DNA of 64,000 nt, taken from positions 1 through 64,000 of the forward strand of contig NZ_JAKNHJ010000006.1 of NCBI RefSeq assembly GCF_022133705.1, written 5' to 3'. The notes below the pieces were generated by a model. That model saw only the letters and a list, made by a program, of their open reading frames with translations, was not told the origin of the DNA and ran no database searches. Shown here piece after piece: positions 17,859-26,049 of this stretch (positions are counted from its first letter, which is position 1; every line of letters begins with the position of its first letter). Position numbers and translations under genes: made by a program. The DNA is from Varibaculum cambriense. GTDB taxonomy: Bacteria; Actinomycetota; Actinomycetes; Actinomycetales; Actinomycetaceae.

Positions 17859-18025
17859 ATCTTTAGCTGTAAAGACGGTAAAAACTTAGCCATTCCAAAA
17901 ACTTTCCGCCGCCGCGGGCATGGTGTGTTTTAAGATTCTACCTGCCGGTTCTAAGTCCGGGTGGTTCCCAGAGGTATTAGTGCAAACATCTTCCGGATTG
18001 GTATACCGACTATTAAAGTCGAGTT

Positions 18026-18865
18026 ATGAACGATTTCTTTGACCTCGACTGTTTTTTACTGAACCCCGAACTTCCTAAAGAAGTGAGTAGTGAACACGTC
18101 CGCACGTGGCTTGAGCACAAAGCAGGAGGAGGGGTAGAAGATCCTAATTCCTCTGATGGAGCTCGCTATTTTTATAAAGAGCTGTGGGGAGAGCGTCTAG
18201 GTATTGCTGTTCGTGAATGCCGTAACACATTTAGTCGGAGACCGTCTAAATACGTCCAGGGGGATTGGATGTGTTCGGTGTGGACAACCCTTAAGTATGC
18301 TCTGCAGGAGGTTTACGGAAAAAATAAGAATGGAAATAAGTGGTGGCAAAAGCCTGATATCGAAGATAACTTCGCCGGCTCCAGTGCAACGAAAAAGACT
18401 TTTGATGCAATCTTGAAGCACTTTGACGAATTCAGGGAAGTGTTCGAAGAAAAAACTGTGCAAGAATTTATTCGCTCAGCATACACTTCGGCAAATCTGA
18501 TTATTGTGCCAGATGGATTTAATGTTAAGCGTAACAACCGAGCTACCGAGGATTACTGGGATTTAACTTTAAAGAAGTATTACCAAGATAAAGAGTCTCT
18601 TTTCTATAAACCTCGAAATGATGATGGAAAATATGACGTGGCTACGCCTTTTCGAAAGCTGCTTAAGAAAAATCAGGAAGAGGGCGATCCGTTGTGTCTT
18701 TCTCCTTGGATAGACGAACAAGGTAATCCGATTCTTTTGCCACATTCGCCTAATGATGATAAGGACAACTGGCGTGAGTTGATGGCAGAAATGACTAAGC
18801 GCATTGATCGCCGCCGTGACCAAATGGCTCAACGTATGGAACAAATAGCCGCTAAGAATCGTTAA
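18026..18865 (+). CDS. Hypothetical protein of the defence island
   Basis: A 279-residue soluble protein I do not recognise with confidence. It begins MNDFFDLDCFLLNPEL, has a segment YFYKELWGERL near residue 50, is Lys/Asp/Trp rich, and ends in a charged helix (ELMAEMTKRIDRRRDQMAQR) likely to form a coiled coil. The N-terminal pattern of an acidic stretch followed by Y-x-x-L-W is reminiscent of the DUF6994 family, but I cannot confirm this. It stands alone, between the restriction gene and a convergent regulator pair. No strong ribosome-binding site precedes the ATG. Confidence 0.65.
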   Translation: MNDFFDLDCFLLNPELPKEVSSEHVRTWLEHKAGGGVEDPNSSDGARYFYKELWGERLGIAVRECRNTFSRRPSKYVQGDWMCSVWTTLKYALQEVYGKNKNGNKWWQKPDIEDNFAGSSATKKTFDAILKHFDEFREVFEEKTVQEFIRSAYTSANLIIVPDGFNVKRNNRATEDYWDLTLKKYYQDKESLFYKPRNDDGKYDVATPFRKLLKKNQEEGDPLCLSPWIDEQGNPILLPHSPNDDKDNWRELMAEMTKRIDRRRDQMAQRMEQIAAKNR

Positions 18866-18941
18866 TCGTTTTCTCGCTAGATTGAATACCCCGCCTAGCC
18901 CCGCCCGGTTTAGTACCGCCTAAAACCATATTCTCTGCTTT

Positions 18942-18979
18942 GGATTTTCCCGTTTACCCATTTGAGTAAACGGGAATCC
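18942..18979. terminator. Hairpin between convergent genes
   Basis: TTCCCGTTTAC pairs with GTAAACGGGAA around an 8-base loop, and the stem extends through GGATT and AATCC with a small bulge. It lies between the 279-residue gene and the DUF3021 gene, which converge. There is no long T run on either side, so efficiency as an intrinsic terminator is uncertain. Confidence 0.5.
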
Positions 18980-18990
18980 AGAGGGAGATT

Positions 18991-19434
18991 TTATTGTAGT
19001 TTTTGGTTCATCTTTTTGACTTCAGCGCGAACCACTAGCCAATTAAACAGCCAAATCAGCAGATAGATAAGCAGTATTACGATGATTACGCCGAGCATAT
19101 CGAAGCTAGAGCCCCACCATTTAAGGTAGCTACCAGCAGCAATCCCGCAGATAAGGATGATGCCGAAATGCAGGGCAGTATTGAGAGCAATTGGTCGGGT
19201 TTCGTTACGGTAAAGCAACCCCGCGAAGCTGCTAATGATGCCGTAGGCTGCGTAAATAAGCCGCTCAATTAGTACTGCCACGTTTTCGCTTCCAAAACTG
19301 TTTAAGAATTCTGGAACTCCCGGGTAATAGCTAGAGGAGGAAAGAGAAGAAAAAATAAGTTCAATACTGGTGCCGATAGTAATCCCAATGCAAGCCCCTA
19401 CCAGGGTGAGACCAACTATTTTTTTAGTTTTCAT
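18991..19434 (-). CDS. DUF3021 family membrane protein
   Basis: A 147-residue protein with four hydrophobic segments: near residues 7-30, 52-75, 83-105 and 113-135. It ends in a basic cytoplasmic tail (VVRAEVKKMNQKLQ). This layout and its position directly downstream of a LytTR regulator are characteristic of DUF3021 proteins, which commonly accompany stand-alone LytTR regulators. The membrane protein may modulate the regulator, but the family function is not established. The genes are 41 bases apart and probably co-transcribed. Confidence 0.8.
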   Translation of the reverse strand: MKTKKIVGLTLVGACIGITIGTSIELIFSSLSSSSYYPGVPEFLNSFGSENVAVLIERLIYAAYGIISSFAGLLYRNETRPIALNTALHFGIILICGIAAGSYLKWWGSSFDMLGVIIVILLIYLLIWLFNWLVVRAEVKKMNQKLQ

Positions 19435-19475
19435 GGTTTTTATCCTTTGTGTGATTTAAAGGTTTTCTGCGGAGG

Positions 19476-19949
19476 TTAGATTCCGAGTTTGGATTTAAAA
19501 GCTGGAAGTTGCCGGCGGGAAACGTAATAGCGAGAGCCATCTTTTAGCTGCACACTGATCGTTCCCGAGAAAGAAAGATCAAGTTTTTTGATCGCGACAA
19601 TATTGACAATCTCCGATTGTGAAATGCGTACGAAATCGCCTGCGGGTAGAGATTCTTCGAGTTCATACATTCGGGCTTTAATTCGCCAATCACCGTCTCT
19701 GGTGTGGGCAAACACCGCTTTCTTTTTAGTAAAGAACGCGAGTATCGCGCGCACTTCCAACACCGTGGCATCATTGCCGCTGGTCCCGATGAGGCGGCGA
19801 AGCGGACGTTCAACTGCGGGGGAGGAGGAGCTATCTAGGCTACCGGAGGCGAGCCTTTGGATCGCTTGCACCTCAGCGTCGACCTCCCGCGCCGTTACCG
19901 TTACGATAGTTTCGGTTACGGTGGGATCAATCGTGAGCGTGAATTTCAT
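19476..19949 (-). CDS. LytTR-family DNA-binding regulator
   Basis: A 157-residue stand-alone LytTR regulator with no receiver domain. The C-terminal ~95 residues carry the LytTR fold: EVRAILAFFTKKKAVFAHT, then LPAGDFVRISQSEIVNI, and a final SRYYVSRRQLPAFKSKLG. The start is the ATG at 19949, with GAAAGGAG about 10 bases upstream; a longer GTG start at 19976 would overlap that site. It forms a pair with the DUF3021 gene. Such regulators often control their own operon in response to membrane or envelope signals (family knowledge). Confidence 0.88.
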   Translation of the reverse strand: MKFTLTIDPTVTETIVTVTAREVDAEVQAIQRLASGSLDSSSSPAVERPLRRLIGTSGNDATVLEVRAILAFFTKKKAVFAHTRDGDWRIKARMYELEESLPAGDFVRISQSEIVNIVAIKKLDLSFSGTISVQLKDGSRYYVSRRQLPAFKSKLGI

Positions 19950-20303
19950 TCCGTTCCGACTCCTTTCCTCTCGCACTTACCGGCAATATTGCGCAAAACC
20001 AGGACGTTTGCGTATCTGGTACTTACAGTTAAAAGCCTTAATGTCGGCAGTACAAGTAATCTGAACTAAGCGGTATAAAACCCGCGCCAAGAGGGCAGAT
20101 TTCGAGCCTCACGCACGCCCTCAAAGGTAGATTTTCTTGCCCAGAAAGTGTCCGTGGTTCCTTCCGTCCCACGCGCTTGCGTGCTGTCTTCGTGGCTAAG
20201 ACGATACCGGGTCTATCTGTAATTTCTAAATACTACTTCTGTCATAAAAAGTATTGATTTATTTGTGCAAATACCATACTATGCACCTAAAAGAAGGTGT
20301 TTT
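19950..20303. other. Intergenic region between LytTR and relB
   Basis: This divergent region holds the promoters of both flanking genes. One inverted repeat is visible, GAGGGC at 20091-20096 with GCCCTC at 20117-20122. An AT-rich tract at 20220-20290 is the likely relB promoter. I see no further gene. Confidence 0.4.
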
Positions 20304-20585
20304 ATGGCTACAACAAATATCAGTATTCGTATGGATGCAGCCTTGAAGAAAGAGGCGGATCAGCTGTTTAACGAGATGGGAATGAATATTTCTACCGCGT
20401 TCAATATCTTCGTACGGCAAGCTATCCGCGAGCGTGCCATTCCTTTCCAGATTCAACTAGGCAACCCCAATAGGGAGACGATTGCCGCCATGTTAGAGGC
20501 GGAACAGATTGCCAAAGACCCTCGCGTTCCCGGCTACGCAAGCGCCCGTGAAGCGTTTGCTGCCGCTCTTAGCGAGGATGACTAA
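20304..20585 (+). CDS. RelB/DinJ-family antitoxin, apparently orphaned
   Basis: A 93-residue antitoxin with the family's ribbon-helix-helix start (ISIRMDAALKKEADQLFNEM, then NIFVRQAIRERAIPFQI) and a C-terminal toxin-binding helix. The ATG at 20304 has AGAAGG a few bases upstream. It is a paralogue of the antitoxin at 5368-5643. The following toxin frame, which overlaps its stop (TAATG), has been reduced to 24 codons, so this antitoxin has no working partner. It could still repress its own promoter or act on the YafQ made elsewhere. Confidence 0.88.
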   Translation: MATTNISIRMDAALKKEADQLFNEMGMNISTAFNIFVRQAIRERAIPFQIQLGNPNRETIAAMLEAEQIAKDPRVPGYASAREAFAAALSEDD

Positions 20586-20659
20586 TGGCATGTTATGTCA
20601 TTAAGTACTCCTCGCAGTTTCGCAAACAACTGACCGGAAGTCACGCAGACCTCTTTTAG
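20585..20659 (+). pseudogene. YafQ/RelE toxin with an in-frame internal deletion
   Basis: The 24-residue frame starts MACYVIKYSSQFRKQL, a typical RelE/YafQ N-terminus, and jumps directly to TGSHADLF and a stop. The same eight residues end the intact toxin at 5090-5371. About 60 to 65 central codons, including all of the catalytic region except the last histidine, are missing. The start overlaps the antitoxin stop as in intact operons. Confidence 0.8.
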
Positions 20660-20728
20660 GGGGCATAAGTACTTAACTGCATCTCTTTAAGGTGGATTTT
20701 TACCCCAAAAGCACTCCCGGAAAAAGGG

Positions 20729-20772
20729 GTGACAAATCAGGGGAGGCTCCCTATAATCGAACGTATGTTCGA
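20729..20772 (+). promoter_or_regulatory. SOS-regulated promoter of imuA'-imuB-dnaE2 with a LexA box
   Basis: GTGACA (20729-20734), a 17-bp spacer and TATAAT (20752-20757) form a near-consensus promoter. TCGAACGTATGTTCGA (20757-20772) is a perfect palindromic actinobacterial LexA box that overlaps the -10 box and the ATG at 20765. Seven bases separate the -10 box from the ATG, so transcription should begin at or next to the start codon, giving a leaderless mRNA. LexA bound here would block RNA polymerase directly. Confidence 0.85.
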
Positions 20773-21250
20773 TAAGTTGGCTCAATTGCAGCGCCTAGAA
20801 AGGGCGCGCCGGGTCTTGGCGAACCGTCCTCGCCGGGTAAAGCCGCTGGCTAGCGCCTATCAACAGGTAGTGGGCGGGGCTGGGCTGCTAGAGATGGCCG
20901 CCGAAAAAATGGGGGAGAGCGGCTGGGCAGTGTTCCTAGATTTTCCCGATCTAGGCTGGCAGCGCGCCTGGCAAATCGGCTTGGACTTAAGGCGGGTAAT
21001 CACCATTCCCTATACCGGGGGCAGCGCCCTGGCGTGCGCCCAACTTTTCGTCCCCTGCTCGGCAGTCCTGGCTATCGGGATGGTAGATTATGGCCCGCAG
21101 CAACAACGGATTCTAACTGCGAAGGCACGCCGCTCCGGCTGCGTAATTCTGTCTGCTCCGGCCTGGGCAGGCGCTATCTCCCTAGCAGCCAGTGCCCGGC
21201 ACTCGGCAAGTTCCCCTGGGGTAGCTTCAGCCATAAAGGTGAGTGCCTGA
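20765..21250 (+). CDS. imuA': ImuA'-like mutasome protein
   Basis: A 161-residue RecA/SulA-like protein corresponding to ImuA', the adaptor of the actinobacterial ImuA'-ImuB-DnaE2 translesion mutasome. The start is the ATG at 20765; a GTG at 20729 in the same frame is the -35 box. Residues 20-130 hold the compressed RecA-like core (VVGGAGLLEMAAEKMGE, then ITIPYTGGSALACAQLF), with no Walker A lysine. It is short for the family (mycobacterial proteins are over 200 residues), and a 100-base gap follows before imuB. A C-terminal truncation is possible. Function is inferred from synteny with imuB and dnaE2 and from the SOS box. Confidence 0.7.
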   Translation: MFDKLAQLQRLERARRVLANRPRRVKPLASAYQQVVGGAGLLEMAAEKMGESGWAVFLDFPDLGWQRAWQIGLDLRRVITIPYTGGSALACAQLFVPCSAVLAIGMVDYGPQQQRILTAKARRSGCVILSAPAWAGAISLAASARHSASSPGVASAIKVSA

Positions 21251-21350
21251 TGCATTCTCTGTACTGTTCAACCCCGCCACCGACGTTATTAAGTTTGCCT
21301 CTGGTGTTTCTCTTTCTCCTACCTATCCCGATTAAGGCGAGGAGGGCGCG

Positions 21351-22925
21351 ATGAATGACAGATTACTAGCCCTCTATATCCCCGCCTGGCCAGCCCAAGC
21401 CGCTAAGCTCCCCCTAGATGAAGCGGTGGCGCTATGCAGTGGCGGGCGGGTGCAGGCAGTCACGGCTCCCGCGCGCGCCGCCGGAATCAGGCCGCAGATG
21501 CGGCTAAAGCAAGCGCGCGTCCTCTGCCCCTCCCTGAAAGAAAAACCCTACTCACTGGCAGATGCGGAACTGGCGTTTCAACCAGTTATCGAGGGCGCAA
21601 CCCAGCAACTCTATTCCCCCAAGTGTTGGTTCCCAGGGCTGATAACCGCCGCTTTAAGTCGCAGTCAGCGCCGCGCAGAATCCGCCCTCGTCGCAGAACT
21701 AACTGAAGAGTTAGCGCAGGTAGGGTTCGCGGTGCAGATTGGGATTGCTCGGGGTACTTTAGCGGCGAGCCTAGCTGCCCGCGAACAGCTGCTGATTGCC
21801 GACCCTGGGGTAATGCCGTTTCTTGGTGCGCAACCCCTAAGTAGCCTGGGGTTTTTCTTGCGTCCGGGGATAAAAATAAGCGGATTCGATTTCTCCGACC
21901 AGTACCTAACGAAAATGACAGACAGCCTAACCCATTTGGGAATCACCAGCTTGGGGCAAATGTGCGCCCTGGGACGCCCAGCATTAATCCGGCGTTTCGG
22001 CACTCTGGGGGCGATTAGTTACGACTTAGCGAGTGGGGAAAATCTAGAGGACGCGGCCAAGGTGAAAACCGCGCCCGCTACGCCCGGTCTCTACCAATTC
22101 TTCACCCCGCCCGCCAGCTCCCTCATCCAGCTATTACTGCCCGCTAGGGCATTAGTGGTGGAAATGTATGCCCACCTACGCGCGAGCGGACTGGTATGCA
22201 GCCAGGTGCAGTTTATCTGCCGCTGCGAAAACGGGAAAATGCTTAGCCGCAGCTGGAACCTGGGGGTAGAAGCTAGCAGCAAAGACCTAGTAGAGAGGAT
22301 AAAACACCAGTTAGATACGGTTACAGTCGGAGGCAGCGGCAGCGAAGCCCTGGGGGCAGTTAGCCAGATAGAACTCCACCCCTTACGGGTGGTGGATGCC
22401 CGCCAGGCAATGACCCCGCTTTGGGGACGAAACGCCGATCCTCCCCAGGAAGTCGATCAGGCAGCCTGCAGCGCCAGCTCTTTATTAGGTGAAAGCGGGG
22501 TACGCGTACCTCATTTAACCAGTGGATATGATCCGCGTTCGGTGATTGAACTGAAACCATGGCAAGAGCGGGGGAGCCAAAAGCGGCCGCGCCCTAGAGT
22601 CGGAGCGCTTACCGGGGTAGCCCCGGAAATAGTGTTCATGCATCCCAAACCGGCGGGAATTATCGATAGTCGCGGCCGGAAAATTATGCCCGGACGTGAC
22701 GGACAGATAAAATCCCCGGTCAAATGGGTGCAGGTGGCTGGACGGAAAATCGAGGTGCAGAAAACCGAAGGCCCCTGGCCGATAAACGGACAGTGGTGGC
22801 GCCAGGATGCTCCCAGTCGGCTAGGACCGCGAATCTTTCTGCGGGTTTACGGCGAGCAAGAAACCTTACTGCTGGTGTTCCGCAAATCCTCCTGGTGGCT
22901 AGATGCCTGGGAAGGGCAAAAATGA
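21351..22925 (+). CDS. imuB: ImuB, catalytically inactive Y-family polymerase homologue
   Basis: A 524-residue protein related to DinB-type polymerases and annotated elsewhere as ImuB or DNA polymerase Y family. It begins LLALYIPAWPAQAAKL, where active Y-family enzymes have catalytic aspartates, and the second catalytic D-E pair is also absent. It should therefore bridge the mutasome to the sliding clamp and not synthesise DNA. The palm-like, HhH and little-finger regions follow in order to about residue 330; the long C-terminus would contact ImuA' and DnaE2. The ATG follows GAGGAGGG. Its stop overlaps the dnaE2 start (ATGA), indicating an operon. Confidence 0.88.
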   Translation: MNDRLLALYIPAWPAQAAKLPLDEAVALCSGGRVQAVTAPARAAGIRPQMRLKQARVLCPSLKEKPYSLADAELAFQPVIEGATQQLYSPKCWFPGLITAALSRSQRRAESALVAELTEELAQVGFAVQIGIARGTLAASLAAREQLLIADPGVMPFLGAQPLSSLGFFLRPGIKISGFDFSDQYLTKMTDSLTHLGITSLGQMCALGRPALIRRFGTLGAISYDLASGENLEDAAKVKTAPATPGLYQFFTPPASSLIQLLLPARALVVEMYAHLRASGLVCSQVQFICRCENGKMLSRSWNLGVEASSKDLVERIKHQLDTVTVGGSGSEALGAVSQIELHPLRVVDARQAMTPLWGRNADPPQEVDQAACSASSLLGESGVRVPHLTSGYDPRSVIELKPWQERGSQKRPRPRVGALTGVAPEIVFMHPKPAGIIDSRGRKIMPGRDGQIKSPVKWVQVAGRKIEVQKTEGPWPINGQWWRQDAPSRLGPRIFLRVYGEQETLLLVFRKSSWWLDAWEGQK

Positions 22926-25900
22926 GTGGCTATATCGAGCTGCACGCTCATTCGGCATATTCCTTCGCAGTCGGGGCGTGTTCGCCGCGCGAAATGGTGC
23001 ACGGGGCGAAAAAACTGGGGATATCCGGCCTGGCGCTACTCGATTATGACGGAGTTTACGGGTTAATGGAGGCGCGCGCCGCCGCCCGCAAAGCCGAGCT
23101 GCCTTTCCTGCCGGGGTGCGAATTTACTTTAGAGGACGAAACCCATCTGCCGGTTATCTGCCGCTCTAGCCAAGGATATTCCGCTTTAACCGGGGCAATC
23201 AGCGCTCATCACCTAGCAGCCGGCAAACGCGAAGCAGACCGGCAAAACCTAAGTGAGCTAGCCTCCTGGGCAAAAGGACAGTGGCTAGTATTAACCGGAA
23301 CCCGCGCCGGGCCGCTCCGCCGCGTGCTTTACCGCTTTGGAATCGCGGCGGCTACCCGCTTCCTCAAGCAGCTAAAAGAGCTGTTTGGGGCAGAAAATAT
23401 CGCGGTAGAGGCCGCCTTAGCCGGTTTCGATGGGGAAGAACGCTTAGCGGCACAGCTAGCTTACTTGGCACGCAAAACCAAGTTACCCTTGGTAGCCACC
23501 AGTGCTGCCCGCTGCGCTGACCCCGCCAGTCAGCGCCTGGCAGACGTTATGACCGCCACCCGCCTGGCGCGTCCTCTCGATAAAATCCAAGACGACTTGC
23601 CCGCTTGCCATGCCATGTTGCGTAGCGAAGCTGAGATGCTCCGGATTCATCGGCATTTTCCGGGCGCAGTCGCTAACGCTGCCCAGATAGGTAAAGACCT
23701 GATCTTTGATTTTTCTACCCCGGTGCCGCATCTACCTTTAGCCCGGGTGCCCCCCGGCTATAGCGCCGACTCCTACCTGGAGCAGCTTACCTGGCAGGGG
23801 GCGCGCAGACGCTACGGGGATCCAGTACCCAAAAAAGCCGCCGACACAATTCGGCAAGAATTGAAAGTGATTTTCCAAAAAGGATTCTCCGGGTACTTCC
23901 TAATCGTGAAAGAAATAGTTGACTACTGTTTTTCCTCCGGTATCTATGTGCAAGGACGCGGCTCCGCCGCCAACTCGGCAGTCTGTTACTGCCTGGGAAT
24001 CACCGCGGTAGATGCGGTGCGTCACCAAATGCTATTCGACCGCTTCCTAACCCCGGACCGTAAAGATCTACCCGATATTGACCTAGATATTGAATCTAAC
24101 CAACGCGAAAAAGTACTTCAACACGTCTATAACAAATACGGACGAGAAAACGCTGCTCAAGTAGCTAATGTGATTAGCTATCGCCCGCGAGCCGCCCTAA
24201 AAGACGCCTCCCGCGCCCTCGGATACGATGCTAAAACCGCCGCGAAATGGTCGCGGCTAGACCGGAACTCTTTACCGGAAAACGTACAAAAAATAGCGGG
24301 ACAGCTACAAAAACTTCCCCGTCACCTGGGGATCCACTGTGGAGGCATGGTGCTTTCCGATAAACCGCTTACCGAAGTAGCCGCGATTAACTGGGCAAAT
24401 ATGCCCGGGCGAACCGTGGTGCAATGGGATAAAGACAGCTGCGCCGAAGCCGGGTTAGTGAAAATCGATTTGTTATCCCTGGGAATGATGGGGGCGCTGC
24501 GTACCGCTTTTGAAACTTTAGAGGCGCGGGGCGAAAAATCGCCCTCCGGCAAGCCCTGGCGCCTGCATAACCTACCCCCGGAAGACCCCCGCGTCTACCA
24601 ACTGTTACAGGCAGCCGACACCGTCGGGGTTTTTCAAGTAGAATCCCGCGCCCAAATGTCTACCTTGCCGCGGCTAAAACCAAAATGCTTCTATGACCTG
24701 GTAGTCGAAGTGGCTTTGATTCGTCCCGGCCCGATCCAAGGGCAAGCCGTAAACCCTTATCTGGCGCGCCGCTTAGGGCGCGAAAAGGTAACCTACCTGC
24801 ATCCGCTGCTAAAACCCGCCCTGGAACGCACCTTGGGGGTGCCACTTTTCCAAGAACAACTAATGCGGATAGCCAAAGATGTGGCCGGATTTAACGGCTC
24901 CCAATCGGATAACCTGCGCCGGGCAATGGGACGCAAAAACCCGGGAGAACACCTAGCTGACCTGCGTGCCGAATTCTTCAAAGGCATGGAAAAGAACCAG
25001 ATCCCGCCGCCGGTACAAGAAAAAATCTGGGCACAAATGTCCGGTTTCGCCGAATTTGGTTTCCCGGAATCTCACGCTTTTTCCTTCGCCTATCTGGTGT
25101 ATGCTTCCGCCTGGCTAAAAGCCTATTATCCCGCGGTATTCTATGCCGCAATCCTTGCCAATCAGCCGATGGGTTTTTATTCCCCGCAATCATTAATCTC
25201 CGATGCGCGCCGCCACGGCCTTAAAATTCTGCGCCCAGACGTGAACACTTCTCAGAAGGATTCCATCCCCGGAACCGATTTAGCCTCCCTAAACCTGGGA
25301 CTAGCAGAGATCCGCGGGATACGCCCGCCGTGGATAGAAAGCATCCTATCCGCCCGCACCACCGCTCCTTTTAAAACCCTGGAGGACTTTACTTCCCGCG
25401 TCCACCTGCCCACTGCCGCCCTAGAAGTGCTGGCTGGCGCGGGCGCGCTTTCTTCCCTGGGGGTGACCCGCCGCGAAGGACTCTGGCGCGCGCCCCTGCT
25501 AGCTGCCCCGCAAAAACGCTTTTACCAGCCAGAACTACCCGGGCTCGCCCTCAGCGAGACGACACCTAACTTCGCGCCCTTAAGCACCGGGGAACAGGTA
25601 AAATGGGACAGCTTAGCCCTGGGAATCAGCCTGTGGGGATACCCCACGAAACTGTTCAGACCAGAACTTAACCGGCGCGGAATCCTCCCGGCCGCTAGGC
25701 TGCGCCCGCAACTAGCCGGCAAACGTATCCGGTGCGCAGGGATAGTTACGCACCGCCAGCGCCCCCACACTGCCAAAGGGGTAGTGTTCCTATCTTTAGA
25801 GGACGAAACCGGGATAGTCAACGTGATCTGCCAAGTTGGTTGCTGGCAGCATTACCGCCGCCTCGCCCTCAGCCAAAACGCCCTCATCGTGCGGGGAGTG

Positions 25901-25993
25901 CTGCAAGCCAAAGACGGAGCCCTAGCCCTGCTAGCCGATAAAATCGAGCCGTTAAATCTGCCAGTCCCCACCAAATCCCGAGATTTTCGTTAG
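22922..25993 (+). CDS. dnaE2: Error-prone DNA polymerase DnaE2
   Basis: A 1023-residue C-family polymerase alpha subunit that carries out damage-induced mutagenic synthesis. An N-terminal PHP domain begins IELHAHSAYSFAVGA (residues 4-18). The palm catalytic motif PDIDLDIE lies at residues 384-391, with D385, D387 and D389. The later fingers and OB-fold regions are recognisable. The ATG at 22922 overlaps the imuB stop; longer frames upstream are not needed. Length is typical for DnaE2 (about 1050) rather than the replicative DnaE1. It is SOS-induced with imuA' and imuB. Confidence 0.93.
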   Translation: MSGYIELHAHSAYSFAVGACSPREMVHGAKKLGISGLALLDYDGVYGLMEARAAARKAELPFLPGCEFTLEDETHLPVICRSSQGYSALTGAISAHHLAAGKREADRQNLSELASWAKGQWLVLTGTRAGPLRRVLYRFGIAAATRFLKQLKELFGAENIAVEAALAGFDGEERLAAQLAYLARKTKLPLVATSAARCADPASQRLADVMTATRLARPLDKIQDDLPACHAMLRSEAEMLRIHRHFPGAVANAAQIGKDLIFDFSTPVPHLPLARVPPGYSADSYLEQLTWQGARRRYGDPVPKKAADTIRQELKVIFQKGFSGYFLIVKEIVDYCFSSGIYVQGRGSAANSAVCYCLGITAVDAVRHQMLFDRFLTPDRKDLPDIDLDIESNQREKVLQHVYNKYGRENAAQVANVISYRPRAALKDASRALGYDAKTAAKWSRLDRNSLPENVQKIAGQLQKLPRHLGIHCGGMVLSDKPLTEVAAINWANMPGRTVVQWDKDSCAEAGLVKIDLLSLGMMGALRTAFETLEARGEKSPSGKPWRLHNLPPEDPRVYQLLQAADTVGVFQVESRAQMSTLPRLKPKCFYDLVVEVALIRPGPIQGQAVNPYLARRLGREKVTYLHPLLKPALERTLGVPLFQEQLMRIAKDVAGFNGSQSDNLRRAMGRKNPGEHLADLRAEFFKGMEKNQIPPPVQEKIWAQMSGFAEFGFPESHAFSFAYLVYASAWLKAYYPAVFYAAILANQPMGFYSPQSLISDARRHGLKILRPDVNTSQKDSIPGTDLASLNLGLAEIRGIRPPWIESILSARTTAPFKTLEDFTSRVHLPTAALEVLAGAGALSSLGVTRREGLWRAPLLAAPQKRFYQPELPGLALSETTPNFAPLSTGEQVKWDSLALGISLWGYPTKLFRPELNRRGILPAARLRPQLAGKRIRCAGIVTHRQRPHTAKGVVFLSLEDETGIVNVICQVGCWQHYRRLALSQNALIVRGVLQAKDGALALLADKIEPLNLPVPTKSRDFR

Positions 25994-26049
25994 GCGGCCG
26001 ACCCCTTTAGCTAAACGCTTTGAGCAGCCAGCCGCGCTAAGCGAAAAGC

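Noticed and set aside
17668-17889. 73-codon frame upstream of the 279-residue gene
   Set aside because: No ribosome-binding site and no coding-like composition; the only real signal in this stretch is the hsdR tail echo in another frame.
8717-18007. GGTATACC palindromes upstream of the methyltransferase (8717-8724) and the 279-residue gene (18000-18007)
   Set aside because: Only eight bases shared and flanks differ; two occurrences are compatible with chance.
20729-20764. Upstream GTG start for imuA'
   Set aside because: The GTG is the first half of the -35 box GTGACA, and the -10 box TATAAT follows inside the extended frame.
21034-21354. 106-codon frame spanning the imuA'-imuB gap
   Set aside because: Mostly overlaps imuA' in another frame, with no similarity to ImuA' or ImuB parts and no good start signal.
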